This document shows positions 18,753 through 28,199 of a stretch of 43,346 nucleotides of DNA, piece by piece. Position 1 is the first letter of the stretch. The number at the start of each line of letters is the position of its first letter. The DNA is from Rhizobiaceae bacterium (GTDB lineage: Bacteria > Pseudomonadota > Alphaproteobacteria > Rhizobiales > Rhizobiaceae). Made by a program: the position numbers and the translations under genes. The notes beneath the pieces were generated by a model that did no database searches, was not told the origin of the DNA, and worked only from the letters and a program-made list of their open reading frames with translations. The DNA lies in NCBI GenBank assembly GCA_028279875.1, contig JANQMU010000032.1, positions 1 to 43,346 on the forward strand. Direction: 5' to 3'.

Positions 18753-19502
18753 ATGAGCAAATTCGACCGGCTGTCCGCCCTGATGCAGCATTTCCAGATG
18801 AGCGTGCAAACCGCGGAACCGGGCGACGGCAATCTCGTGATCTTCGGCGCTCCGCCGCAAAACCATCCCGAACGCGTGGAGTTCTGGCCGCGCGGCCAGG
18901 CGGGCCGGATCGATGCCGGGTCCGGGCGCCCGCTGTTCGAAGCCGTGGCCGACTGGGGCGGCACGGCCAATCCGCTGATCGCCGCCCTCCCTGAAAAACT
19001 GGTCCTGCAAACCGCTGCGGACGAGCCGATGGCGCTGCTTTTGCGCATGCTCGTCAGCGAGGCGGATGACGCCCGCTGCGGCTCGGCGTCGGCCGTCAAC
19101 CGGCTGTGCGAGGTGCTGATCATTCGCCTTCTGCGTCACCAGATCGAGCGCGGCGCGACCTCGCCCGGCTTGATCTCCGGACTGGCCGACAAACGGCTCA
19201 GCCGGGCACTCATCGCCATTCACGAACAGCCGGGCCGCGACTGGCGCAACGGCGAACTGGCCGAGGCGGCGGGCATGTCGCTCAGCCGGTTTTCGGACCG
19301 TTTCGTCATCCGGGTCGGCGAGACGCCCCAGGCCTATCTGCGCCGCTGGCGCATGACCCTGGCCCGCCAGGAAATCGTCGCCGGCCGGCGCATCCAAAGC
19401 GTCGCACGCCGCCTGGGCTATGGCAGCCCGGAAGCCCTCAGCCGGGCATTTCGCCGCCATTTCGGTGAAAGCCCGATGGTTGTGCGGAAGGCCGCACCCT
19501 GA
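18753..19502 (+). CDS. AraC family transcriptional regulator (Cupin_6 type)
   Basis: This 249-residue regulator has a cupin-like N-terminal domain (SKFDRLSALMQHFQMSVQTA opening, typical of the AraC-binding-like Cupin_6 group). A C-terminal double HTH follows (WRNGELAEAAGMSLSRFSDRF, then VARRLGYGSPEALSRAFRRHF). The N-domain is shorter than usual, about 150 residues. It is divergent from the peroxiredoxin-like gene, which is the likely target. It is convergent with the RND permease, leaving only 10 bases between the stops, so it probably does not control the efflux operon directly through a shared promoter. Confidence 0.92.
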   Translation: MSKFDRLSALMQHFQMSVQTAEPGDGNLVIFGAPPQNHPERVEFWPRGQAGRIDAGSGRPLFEAVADWGGTANPLIAALPEKLVLQTAADEPMALLLRMLVSEADDARCGSASAVNRLCEVLIIRLLRHQIERGATSPGLISGLADKRLSRALIAIHEQPGRDWRNGELAEAAGMSLSRFSDRFVIRVGETPQAYLRRWRMTLARQEIVAGRRIQSVARRLGYGSPEALSRAFRRHFGESPMVVRKAAP

Positions 19503-19512
19503 GAACCAGGTC

Positions 19513-22500
19513 TCAAGCCGTCGCGGCCGCCGGGTCTCCGGAACTGTCAACGGTTCCGCGACGCCACAATCCGCCGAACAGCAGGTAATAGGCGCCCGGC
19601 ACGAAAAACAGTGTCACCAGCGAGGCCACCAGCAGGCCGCCGATCATCAGCGTCGCCATCGGTTCGAACAGCGTGCCGCCATTGATCGCCATCGGCATCA
19701 GGCCGAAGATCGTGGTCAGCGAGGTCAGCATGATCGGCGTCATGCGTTTTTTCGACGCCTCGACGACCGCCTGTTTGAGATCCTGCGTGCGCCGCTCGAT
19801 ATCGATCTGGTCGATCAGGACGATCGCGTTGTTGATGATGATGCCGGCCAGCGAGATCATGCCCAATATGGCGAAGAAAGACAGCGGCTGATTGGTCAAA
19901 AGCAGGGCGAAGGGCGCACCGATAATGATCAGCGGCACGGTCATGAAGGTGAGCAAAACCCGGCGCACCGAGTTGAACTGGAACATGAGCGCCGCGAGCA
20001 TTACCGTCAGCGCCAGCGGCATGCCGCCCGCCAGCAGCGCATTGACCTCCGCGCTGTTCTCGGTTTCGCCGGCAATGGTCAGCGTATAGCCGCCGCTCAG
20101 ATCAAGCGATTCCAGCGTCGGCCTGATCTGGGTGAGAACCTGGTTGGCCGCCAGAATGTCGCTCTTGCCGGACACCTTGATCTGCCGGACCTGGTTTTCC
20201 CGCCTGATCTGGGAAAATTCCAGCTTGGGATCGAATGTCGCCACCTGATCGAGCGAGACCAGCGGCCCGTCCGTCGGCACTGCGAGGCTCGCCAGATCCT
20301 CCAGGCTGCTGCGGAAGCCCTTGGCGGCACGCACCACGATCGGGATCGACTGATCCCCCTCCCGATAGGTCGAATAGGCCGTGCCCGAATAGAACGTGTC
20401 CATCAGATCCGAGATTTCCCGGGATGACACGCCGAGCTCCCTGGCCTTGCTCTGATCGACATCGATCACCACTTTCAGCGTCTTGTTGCCCCAGTCGTTC
20501 TCGTTCTGGGAAATGCCGCTGACCGCATCGAAAGCCTGCTCGACCTCATCGGCGAGAAACAGCAGCCTTTCCGCATCCGACCCGGTAAGCTTGATCTCGA
20601 CGATGCCGGATTCGCCGCCGCCCATGGACAGCCGCTTGACCTTGAAGCGCGCCGCCGGATGGTTTTCGACCAGATAGCGCTGGGCCCTGCTCGCCGCCGT
20701 CACCGCCCCCTCGAAATCCGTCGTGTTGACCAGGATGAAGGCACTCGCCGGATCGGTGTCGGCCGGGTTCAGCGCCAGATAGAACCGCGGACCGCCATCG
20801 CCGACAAAGACGGTGGTGTTGACCACTTCGGGATTTTGATCGCTATCGCGCAGCCAGCGCTCCACTGCCAGCGCCTCCGACTGCGTTGCCGAGATCGCCG
20901 TCCCCTTCGGCATGTCCACATAGATCATATATTCGGCACGCTCCGACAGTGGAAACATCTCCGATTTGAGATTGCCGAATTGGGACATGGAGACAGCAAC
21001 GGCCGCATAGGCCGCGACAATGATGAGCGGACCGAAGGAAAGCGTCCGTCCGATAATGCTCCCGTAGAGCCGCACGATCCGGTTTGGACCCTTGTCCTTT
21101 CGCGCATCCTCTCGCTTTGCAAACCAGACGCAGAGCGGCGGCAGGATATACATTGCCGTCAGCCACGACCCCGCCAGCATGATGCCGACCACCGCGCCTA
21201 GCGAGAAGGCGAATTCTCCTTCCACCCCTTCGAGGATCAGCATCGGGATGAAGGCCGAGACCGTTGTGATGGATGCCACCGCCAGCGGAATGAAGAACTG
21301 ACGGCCGGCGGCCAATGCCGATTCCTGCGGGTCGACGCCGCGGCTGATGCGGCCCTGAATGTCCTCGACGACCACCAGTCCATTGTCGACCAGCAATCCG
21401 AGCGAGATGATCACCGCGGCGATCGAGATCTGCTGCAGGTCGATCTCCATGAAACCCATGCCGATCAGCGCAAAGGTGACGGTGAAGGGCACAATGCAGG
21501 CGATGATCAGTGCGGCGCGGAACCCGAGGAACAGCAGCATCACCGCAAGCACGACGACGAAGGTCTGCAGGACATTCATCAGCGCCGAATTGATCGAGGT
21601 GGTGACATTGGTCTCCTGGAAGGTCGAGAACCGGTAGGTGATGCCGATGGGCTGTGTCAGCTCATAGGCCGCCACACCGTCCTGAAGCGCCGCACCGACT
21701 TTCTGAATATCCTCATTGTCGCTCATCTCGGCACTGACGATGACTGCCGGCTGGCCGTTGAAATAGACCGGTTTGTTGACCGGGTCCTGATAGCCCCGCC
21801 GCACGGTCATCAGATCCTTGAGGCGCACGAAGCCGGAAAGGCCCTGGACCTTGGTCAGGACATTGCCGATCGCCTCCACCGACCGCAGGTCGCCATTGGC
21901 CTCCAGGATCAGATTGACGCCGTCGGCATCGATCTGCCCGGCCGGCAAAATGACGTTCTGCGCCTGCAAGTCCAGCAGCACCTGGTTGAGCTGCACGCCG
22001 ACCGCGGCCAGTTTTCTGGTATCGATCTCCAGCCAGATCCGTTGTTCCTGAACGCCGAACAGCGTGACTTTGGAAATGCCGTCGACCGTGTAGAGATGTT
22101 CACGCAGATCATCCGCCGACCGGCGCAGTTCCTCATCGCTGAACCCGTCGCCGGTCACAGCGATTGTCGCAATGGCGACGTCACCGTAATCGGTGTTGAC
22201 GAAGGGCCCCTCGGTGCCTTCGGGAAGATCCGGCTTCAGATCGTCCATCTTGTTGCGGATATCGGTAAAGACGCTGTCCAGTTCGGTCTTGGTGACATGA
22301 TCGTAGACCGTCACCGTGACCACGGTTCTGCCCGTCGAGATCAGCGAATTGATATCCTCGATCTCACCGATTTCCCGCGCCTTGCGCTCGATCGGTTTGA
22401 CGATCAGATCCTCCATCCGCTCCGGCGACATGCCGGGAAACTGGGCGGTGATCAGTGCGCTGCGGATGGTGATAGCCGGATTTTCCCGCTTCGGCATGCT

Positions 22501-22593
22501 GCCATAAACGAGCAGGCCCTGGACGATGAGACCGACCATGACCAGGAGCGTGAGGCGGGACCGGGTGAGGCCGAAACGTGTCAGAAAATCCAT
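19513..22593 (-). CDS. RND efflux transporter permease subunit (AcrB-like family)
   Basis: This 1026-residue inner-membrane proton-drug antiporter has the expected RND layout: TM1, a large periplasmic loop, TM2-6, a second loop and TM7-12. The TM4 region reads GLLVDNGLVVVED, where many AcrB homologues have two adjacent Asp. One Asp is kept and the next is Asn, a variant found in some RND branches. The N-terminal GSMPKRENPAITI and the LVKPIERKAREI helix are typical. It lies 10 bases after the adaptor gene in one operon. No TolC-type outer-membrane gene is present nearby, so a shared outer-membrane channel is expected. Substrates are unknown. Confidence 0.94.
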   Translation of the reverse strand: MDFLTRFGLTRSRLTLLVMVGLIVQGLLVYGSMPKRENPAITIRSALITAQFPGMSPERMEDLIVKPIERKAREIGEIEDINSLISTGRTVVTVTVYDHVTKTELDSVFTDIRNKMDDLKPDLPEGTEGPFVNTDYGDVAIATIAVTGDGFSDEELRRSADDLREHLYTVDGISKVTLFGVQEQRIWLEIDTRKLAAVGVQLNQVLLDLQAQNVILPAGQIDADGVNLILEANGDLRSVEAIGNVLTKVQGLSGFVRLKDLMTVRRGYQDPVNKPVYFNGQPAVIVSAEMSDNEDIQKVGAALQDGVAAYELTQPIGITYRFSTFQETNVTTSINSALMNVLQTFVVVLAVMLLFLGFRAALIIACIVPFTVTFALIGMGFMEIDLQQISIAAVIISLGLLVDNGLVVVEDIQGRISRGVDPQESALAAGRQFFIPLAVASITTVSAFIPMLILEGVEGEFAFSLGAVVGIMLAGSWLTAMYILPPLCVWFAKREDARKDKGPNRIVRLYGSIIGRTLSFGPLIIVAAYAAVAVSMSQFGNLKSEMFPLSERAEYMIYVDMPKGTAISATQSEALAVERWLRDSDQNPEVVNTTVFVGDGGPRFYLALNPADTDPASAFILVNTTDFEGAVTAASRAQRYLVENHPAARFKVKRLSMGGGESGIVEIKLTGSDAERLLFLADEVEQAFDAVSGISQNENDWGNKTLKVVIDVDQSKARELGVSSREISDLMDTFYSGTAYSTYREGDQSIPIVVRAAKGFRSSLEDLASLAVPTDGPLVSLDQVATFDPKLEFSQIRRENQVRQIKVSGKSDILAANQVLTQIRPTLESLDLSGGYTLTIAGETENSAEVNALLAGGMPLALTVMLAALMFQFNSVRRVLLTFMTVPLIIIGAPFALLLTNQPLSFFAILGMISLAGIIINNAIVLIDQIDIERRTQDLKQAVVEASKKRMTPIMLTSLTTIFGLMPMAINGGTLFEPMATLMIGGLLVASLVTLFFVPGAYYLLFGGLWRRGTVDSSGDPAAATA

Positions 22594-22603
22594 CCTGCCG
22601 CTC

Positions 22604-23719
22604 CTAATGCGACGCCGGCAGGAGGTTGACCTTCATGCCGTCCCGCAGAAAGGACACCCCGGCGCAGGCCACATGCTCGCCGGGCTCCAGACCGTCGATC
22701 ACGATGAGCATGTTCTCCCGCAGGCCGCCAACGGTCACATTGCGCGACTGCACCGTGCTGGTCGGCGCGTCGAATACAAAGATACCGACATCGGCCGGCG
22801 CGTTCGGATCGTCGGGCATGTCAAGCCGGCCCTCCATCGGCAGCACCGTCAGCGGCACGGTGTAGCCCACGCCCCTAGGAACCGGAAATTCCAGCGCGAT
22901 CTCGACCGCCATCCCGGCCTTCAAAAGCGGATTGGTTTCATCGAGACGCACCACGACCGGAAAGGACGATACCGTATCGGCGCGTGAGCCCAGTTCACTG
23001 ACATGCGCCGCCAGCACGATGTCGGGATCATCGGCAAGCCGCACCGTCGCCGGCTTGCCGACCGCGATCTGGTTGACCACATCGAAACTGACAGTGAAGG
23101 AGGATTCGAAGCTCTTGTCCTCATAGAGCGTGGCGACCGGGCTTCCGGCGGTGACATTGGCGAAGGATTCGACATCGACCTTGCTGATGATGCCGTCGAA
23201 CGGCGCGCGAAGGACCGCCCGCATGAGATCCTCCTCGGCGTTTTCCAACTGCTTGCGGGCCTGGATCTCCTGCGACAGATTGGCTTCGAGACTGGTTTCC
23301 GACTGATCGACCTGGGCCTTGGTCATCACCCCATCTTCGAAAAGCTGCGATTTACGCCTGAAATCCTCTTCGGCGTTTCGCGCCGCCACCTCCGCCTGGC
23401 GAACCGCCGCCTGGGCATTGTCGACCTGGATCTGCAGGCTAGTCGGGTCGAGCTCGGCGACGATATCGCCCTGCCCGACCTGCTGCCCGACATTGAGATC
23501 GACCTGTTTCAGCCGCCCGGCGATTTCAAACGACAGGGTGGTTGTCGAGGACGGCTGCAGGACGCTCGGATACCGGCGCACCGTCGTCTGCTCCGCATCG
23601 TCGACAACGCAGCTTTTAAGGCCGCGCACGACCGGCTCGATTTCGCCGGTGCGGTTGTCATCCTCGCCGCAACCGGCAAGGAGGAGAGCCGCAAGTCCCA
23701 AAACCGGTATGATGCGCAT
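22604..23719 (-). CDS. RND efflux periplasmic adaptor (membrane fusion protein), lipoprotein
   Basis: This 371-residue adaptor links the RND pump to an outer-membrane channel. The N-terminus MRIIPVLGLAALLLAGC is a lipoprotein signal with lipobox LAGC, giving lipidated Cys17. The lipoyl half-motif RLKQVDLNVGQQVGQGDIVAELD, the central alpha-helical hairpin (QAAVRQAEVAARNAEEDFRR onward) and the returning lipoyl strand APFDGIISKVDVE follow in order. The start at 23719 is chosen because it begins the signal peptide and has AGGGG upstream; the longer frame adds 13 polar residues. It is first in the operon with the permease and divergent from DUF1223. Confidence 0.93.
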   Translation of the reverse strand: MRIIPVLGLAALLLAGCGEDDNRTGEIEPVVRGLKSCVVDDAEQTTVRRYPSVLQPSSTTTLSFEIAGRLKQVDLNVGQQVGQGDIVAELDPTSLQIQVDNAQAAVRQAEVAARNAEEDFRRKSQLFEDGVMTKAQVDQSETSLEANLSQEIQARKQLENAEEDLMRAVLRAPFDGIISKVDVESFANVTAGSPVATLYEDKSFESSFTVSFDVVNQIAVGKPATVRLADDPDIVLAAHVSELGSRADTVSSFPVVVRLDETNPLLKAGMAVEIALEFPVPRGVGYTVPLTVLPMEGRLDMPDDPNAPADVGIFVFDAPTSTVQSRNVTVGGLRENMLIVIDGLEPGEHVACAGVSFLRDGMKVNLLPASH

Positions 23720-23919
23720 GAACCAAGTCCCCTGATCGTCATTATTGTTTGGGCGCATTTGAACATATCAGCCCGGCGCGTCAACGTTCGAGATGTTGAA
23801 CGGACCCGGGGTCACGCAATCTCTCACCGGAACGTGACTTTATCTTGAACCGTCGCGGCGATAGAAAGGGCCGACGAATCCTTGGGGGGTATGGTCTCGC
23901 GTGCTAAACCGGTAACAAA

Positions 23920-24678
23920 ATGACAGGCCCCGTTTTCATAAAATCCCGCATGCTTCTGGCGCTTGTCGCCCTTTCGATCATCGCCGCCAGCCCGGTATCG
24001 GCGGCCGAAAACGGATATAAGGGCGTGGTCGAACTGTTCACCAGCCAGGGCTGTTCGTCCTGTCCGCCGGCTGATGCGGTGCTGGGTGAACTCGCCCGCC
24101 AGGGCGATGTGGTGGCGCTCGCCTATCACGTCGACTACTGGAACTATCTCGGCTGGAAGGACACGTTCAGTTCCGAACAGAGCACCAAGCGCCAATATGA
24201 CTATGCCCGCACGCTCGGCCGCAAGAGCGTCTACACGCCGCAGGCCGTGATCAACGGACGCGATCACCTCAATGGCGCCGACCGGCGCGGAATCAACGCC
24301 AAGATGGACAGTTTCGACCGGGCCGGACGCGGTCTGGTGGTTCCCGTCAATGCCGTTCAGGACGGCGACAAGATCAAGATCGACATCGGCAGCGGCGAGG
24401 GCAAGGCCAATATCCTGCTGGTCTATTTCGACCGGGAAAACACGGTCGACGTCAAACGCGGCGAAAACCGCGGCAGGAAGCTGACCTACTGGCATTCGGT
24501 CAAGGATATGCAGACGGTTGCCATGTGGGACGGCGAGGCGATGGAACTGGTGCTGCCGAAATCGCTGATGGATGCCGATGGCCATGACGGCTGCGCGATC
24601 CTCCTGCAGACGATGAAATCCGACGGCGTGCCGGGGCCGATTATCGGCGCCGATATTGTCATGAGCGCTGAAAGCTGA
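23920..24678 (+). CDS. DUF1223 thioredoxin-like exported protein
   Basis: This 252-residue protein has an N-terminal signal peptide (hydrophobic residues 10-28, probable cleavage after VSA). The DUF1223 hallmark VELFTSQGCSSCPPAD follows, with Cys45 and Cys48 in a thioredoxin-like CxxC. The middle HVDYWNYLGWKDTFSS and SVYTPQAVINGRDH are family-typical. It likely acts in the periplasm on thiols, but no activity is established. No ribosome site supports the ATG at 23920; a second ATG at 23950 would shorten the signal peptide's charged region. In relatives this gene usually sits near acnA; here the RND and peroxiredoxin genes lie between. Confidence 0.9.
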   Translation: MTGPVFIKSRMLLALVALSIIAASPVSAAENGYKGVVELFTSQGCSSCPPADAVLGELARQGDVVALAYHVDYWNYLGWKDTFSSEQSTKRQYDYARTLGRKSVYTPQAVINGRDHLNGADRRGINAKMDSFDRAGRGLVVPVNAVQDGDKIKIDIGSGEGKANILLVYFDRENTVDVKRGENRGRKLTYWHSVKDMQTVAMWDGEAMELVLPKSLMDADGHDGCAILLQTMKSDGVPGPIIGADIVMSAES

Positions 24679-24781
24679 CGCCGCCGGGCGCATTGTTTCC
24701 TTGCAATTTCAAACCCTTTTGGCAAACTGACGGCATTGCGCCGTCTGATCGTGCGGCGCCGGTATGTGCAAGGGATCGAAC

Positions 24782-25165
24782 ATGGTCAAAAATCCGGGAT
24801 CGTCAAACAGGGGATCGGACGGTGTTCTGGTCGATCTGAAAGCATTCCGGAAGAACAGGGATCAGCCACCAACCACCTTCCACCGGCGCGAACTGGACGC
24901 CATTCTGCGCCTCTACTCACGCATGGTCGCGGCCGGCGAATGGCGCGATTACGCGATCGACCATCTGAAGGACCGAGCGGTTTTTTCGGTATTCCGGCGC
25001 AGCAGCGAAGTGCCGTTGTTCCGCATTGAAAAGAACCCGAAACTGGCGCGCAAGCAGGGGGCTTTTTCGGTGATCTCCGCCGGCGGTCTCATCGTCAAGC
25101 GCGGCCATGATCTCGCTCAGGTGCTCAAGGTCTTCGACAAGACACCGAAGCTCGTGCGCGGGTAA
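24782..25165 (+). CDS. DUF2794 family protein
   Basis: This 127-residue soluble protein belongs to DUF2794, a small family largely restricted to Alphaproteobacteria. The typical core is visible: PTTFHRRELDAILRLYSRMVAAGEWRDYAID, then a short beta-rich part with VFSVFRRSSEVPLFRIEKNP. No function is known. The start at 24782 has AAGGG 8 bases upstream and is preferred to the ATG at 24764. It follows DUF1223 on the same strand after about 100 bases and is convergent with the GntR gene, ending 26 bases from it. Confidence 0.9.
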   Translation: MVKNPGSSNRGSDGVLVDLKAFRKNRDQPPTTFHRRELDAILRLYSRMVAAGEWRDYAIDHLKDRAVFSVFRRSSEVPLFRIEKNPKLARKQGAFSVISAGGLIVKRGHDLAQVLKVFDKTPKLVRG

Positions 25166-25191
25166 CGGGACTCAGAGCATCGCCCGATGCA

Positions 25192-25881
25192 CTAACCAGC
25201 CGGTGCCGAATAGGCGATCGCATCTTCCAGATGGTCGCGCATGGCGCGCTCGGCGGCTTCCGGATTTCCCTGGCGGATGGCATCGAGGATCTGCCGGTGC
25301 CCCTTCATCGCCCGTTCGATACCGGCCCAGCTTCCCAGGGTGATCCGCCGCTCTGCACCGGTAGCGCTCATGGCAAACTGGACCAGCGCGCCGATCAGGT
25401 CATTGCCGGTATTTTCCCCAAGCAATTGATGAAATGCGCCATCGGCTTCGATGATGTCGTCAACCGAGCCGTCCGGGTGGTTCATGGCTGCAATCGTGTC
25501 CTCCAGCTCCGTCAGCAAGGCCGGCGTCGCCCGGGTCGCCACCAGTGCCGCGACACCGGGTTCGAAAATCTGCCGCAGCTCAAACGTCTTTTGCGCGCTC
25601 TGCCGGTCGCTGTCGATCCAGTGATCCAGCACCTTGCGCCGGCGGTCCGGTGCCGGCAGGACATAGGCCCCGCGTCCGGACTGGATGCTGATATAGCATT
25701 CCTGGCTGAGCGCCCGCAGCGCCTCGCGCAGGCTGATGCGGCTGATGCCGAACTGGCTGCACAGGTCCCGCTCGCTGGGCAGTTTCTCCCCCGCATCCAG
25801 CGTTCCGTTCTCGATATTTTCGCGCAACTGGTCTGCGGCCGAAGCCCAGAGCGACTTGCGGTTGATTTCCGAAAATCTCAC
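25192..25881 (-). CDS. GntR family regulator, FadR subfamily (FCD domain)
   Basis: This 229-residue regulator has an N-terminal GntR winged HTH (GEKLPSERDLCSQFGISRISLREALRAL) and a C-terminal all-helical FCD effector domain (ELRQIFEPGVAALVA to HRQILDAIRQGNPEAAERAMRDHLED), whose Asp/His residues usually bind a metal and a carboxylate ligand. The GTG at 25881 overlaps the stop of the molybdoenzyme gene; a TTG at 25884 is an alternative. As the third gene of the cupin-molybdoenzyme operon it is likely an autoregulator. A matching TGGT-N3-ACCA operator lies in front of the operon. The ligand is probably a small carboxylate or sulfonate, by inference only. Confidence 0.92.
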   Translation of the reverse strand: MRFSEINRKSLWASAADQLRENIENGTLDAGEKLPSERDLCSQFGISRISLREALRALSQECYISIQSGRGAYVLPAPDRRRKVLDHWIDSDRQSAQKTFELRQIFEPGVAALVATRATPALLTELEDTIAAMNHPDGSVDDIIEADGAFHQLLGENTGNDLIGALVQFAMSATGAERRITLGSWAGIERAMKGHRQILDAIRQGNPEAAERAMRDHLEDAIAYSAPAG

Positions 25882-28199
25882 CAAGCCTTTGCCTTTCCTG
25901 ACGTACCCGGTTCCACCGGGACCTGGTGATGAACGCGTGGCATCGCGAATCCTATCTGAGTCTTTTCGACAAACGCAAGGGTGGTGTTGTGGGCCGGCGC
26001 CTGTGACAGCGCACTGCTCACCAGATCCGAAGTGAGGACATTGGGATTTCCATGCAGATCGAGTCCGTTTTCGTCCGGCGCGAACCAGGCGCCGGTGGCC
26101 AGCGCCGCAACGCCCGGACGCAGATCGTCGCAGAGCGCCACCGTCGCAAGACAGCGCCCGCGGCCGTTGTGCACCAGCACGGTGTCGCCGGCGGCCAAAC
26201 CGCGGGCTCGCGCATCCTTCGGGTTGAGGAAGATCGGCTCGCGGCCATTGACCTTGCTGGCGGCGCTGACGCCGACACCGTCAAGCTGGCTGTGCAGCCG
26301 GGTGTGCGGCTGCGGCGAGATCAGATGCAGCGCACCGTCCGGCGCGTCCCCGAGCCATTCGGCCGGTGGCATCCAGACCGGATGGGCGGCAAATCCCGGA
26401 ACATCGTGCCCTTCGAGCGTATTTGAATAGAGCTCAATGCGGCCGGATGGCGTCTTCAGCGGCGCCACATCCGGATCGGACCGAAAATCCTCGAAAAGCG
26501 TGTAATGCCGGGACACCGCAGACAGGTGCACACGGCCCTTCTCCCAGAACGTGTCGAAATCCGGCAGATCGGGCAGGCTGGGGTCCGCCAGCTGCCGAAA
26601 AGCGCCGTAGATGTGGCGCAGCCAGCCGAACTCGTCCCGGCCCTCGGTAAAGGCATCGGCAGTACCGAAACGCTCCGCCAGCGCCGAGAATATCCGATAC
26701 TCGGTTCGCGCCCCGGCATGGGGTGGCACCTGCGCCTTGCTGGCAACGATGTGATCGCAGGTCGGCGAGGCCGATATATCATTGCGTTCAAAACCCGATG
26801 CGGCGGGCAGAACGATATCGGCGTGCCGGGCCGTTGCGGTCCACCACAGATCGTTGACGATCACGGTGGAGGGTCTTTGAATCGCCCGCCGCAACCGATT
26901 GATGTCTTGATGATGATGAAACGGGTTGCCGCCCGCCCACCACACAAGATCGATCTCCGGATAGGTCACCCGGCCACCGTCGAACGGGATCACCTTGCCG
27001 GGATTGAGCACCATATCGGCAAAGCGGGATACCGGGATGAACAGCCCGGTGCGGTTGGTCCCGGCCGAAAGGCGCGGGTTGGCAACGGCCGCCTTCGGAA
27101 TGCCGCGATTGCCGACCGAGCCGTATCCGAAGGACACGCCCCGCCCCGGCAGACCGATTTCGCCGAGCGCAGCGGCAAGCGCGATAAGCATCCATAGCGG
27201 CTGTTCGCCATGCTGCTGACGCTGCAGCGACCAGCTTGCGGTCAGGAAGCTCGGATTTGCTGTCAGCGCCCCCGCCAGATCACGGATGGTCTCGACCGGC
27301 AGATCGCATATGCGGGCGGCCCAAGCCGGCGTTTTCGGAATCCGGTCGGCCCGACCGTCGATATAGGCGGCAAGCTCGTCGAAACCCGTCGTGAACCGGG
27401 CCAGAAATGCATGGTCGATCCGGTTCCGTGCGATCAGCTCATGCAGGATCGCGAGCATCAGCGCGGTATCCGTACCCGGCCGCAGCGGCACCCATTCGAT
27501 ATTGGTGAGCCCGTCGATCCGGTCGCGGCGCGGACCGATCGAAATCAGTCGGATCCCCGCATCATGCGCCTCTTGCAGCCAGGACAGCGTCTGATGATCG
27601 ACAAGGCCGCCGGAGGCGACCTGGGCATTGCCCGCATTGATTCCGCCGAAAAACAGGATCAGCCGGGCATGGGCGATAATGGCAGGCCATGTGGTGGTCT
27701 CGCCGCCGAACAGGATACGGTTGTCGCCGACGACATAGGGGCAGATGATCTGGCCGGCCGCAAACGAATAGGTTTGCCGCTGATCGACGAACCCGCCGAT
27801 CGTGTTCAAAAACCGTTTAAGCTGAGTCTGGGCATGGTGGAACCGCCCGGCCGACCCCCAGCCATAGGAGCCGGCGAAGATCCCGCTATTGCCGTGGCTG
27901 TCGAGCGTCTCGCGCAACCGTTGCTCGATGAGATCCAGGGCGGTTTCCCAACTGCATTCGACATAGGCGCCGCTGCCGCGGTCCGGCGCTGTTCCGTCAA
28001 GCCATCCCCTGCGGATCGCCGGCTGCCTGATGCGCGTCGGCCCTCTCAGCGCCTCGGCCACACCATGCATCAGCGGCGACGGTGCGCGATCGCCGTCATG
28101 GGTGCCGAGGGTCGGCCGGTCGCCGTCATCCGTTGCGAGATGGGCGAGACCCCAATGCGTGGATGTCAGCGGCGGCCGGCGCGGAGGCGTTGCGGTCAC
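25878..28199 (-). CDS. Molybdopterin-dependent oxidoreductase, BisC/DMSO reductase type
   Basis: This 773-residue bis-MGD molybdoenzyme is of the DMSO/TMAO/biotin-sulfoxide reductase branch. The start THWGLAH, then SYGWGSAGR (Tyr112, Trp114) and TYSFAAGQ with the probable Mo-ligand Ser145, are seen. Tyr112 corresponds to the Tyr present in DMSO and biotin sulfoxide reductases but absent from TorA. There is no N-terminal Fe-S cysteine motif and no Tat signal, so it is cytoplasmic like BisC. The start is GTG at 28199 overlapping the cupin stop. Reduction of an S-oxide or N-oxide is likely; the physiological substrate is open. No electron-donor gene adjoins it. Confidence 0.92.
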   Translation of the reverse strand: MTATPPRRPPLTSTHWGLAHLATDDGDRPTLGTHDGDRAPSPLMHGVAEALRGPTRIRQPAIRRGWLDGTAPDRGSGAYVECSWETALDLIEQRLRETLDSHGNSGIFAGSYGWGSAGRFHHAQTQLKRFLNTIGGFVDQRQTYSFAAGQIICPYVVGDNRILFGGETTTWPAIIAHARLILFFGGINAGNAQVASGGLVDHQTLSWLQEAHDAGIRLISIGPRRDRIDGLTNIEWVPLRPGTDTALMLAILHELIARNRIDHAFLARFTTGFDELAAYIDGRADRIPKTPAWAARICDLPVETIRDLAGALTANPSFLTASWSLQRQQHGEQPLWMLIALAAALGEIGLPGRGVSFGYGSVGNRGIPKAAVANPRLSAGTNRTGLFIPVSRFADMVLNPGKVIPFDGGRVTYPEIDLVWWAGGNPFHHHQDINRLRRAIQRPSTVIVNDLWWTATARHADIVLPAASGFERNDISASPTCDHIVASKAQVPPHAGARTEYRIFSALAERFGTADAFTEGRDEFGWLRHIYGAFRQLADPSLPDLPDFDTFWEKGRVHLSAVSRHYTLFEDFRSDPDVAPLKTPSGRIELYSNTLEGHDVPGFAAHPVWMPPAEWLGDAPDGALHLISPQPHTRLHSQLDGVGVSAASKVNGREPIFLNPKDARARGLAAGDTVLVHNGRGRCLATVALCDDLRPGVAALATGAWFAPDENGLDLHGNPNVLTSDLVSSALSQAPAHNTTLAFVEKTQIGFAMPRVHHQVPVEPGTSGKAKAW

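Noticed and set aside
19420..20427. 335-codon frame opposite the end of the RND permease
   Set aside because: Arg/Gln/His-rich shadow of the permease, with no recognisable motif; the antisense gene is conserved along its whole length.
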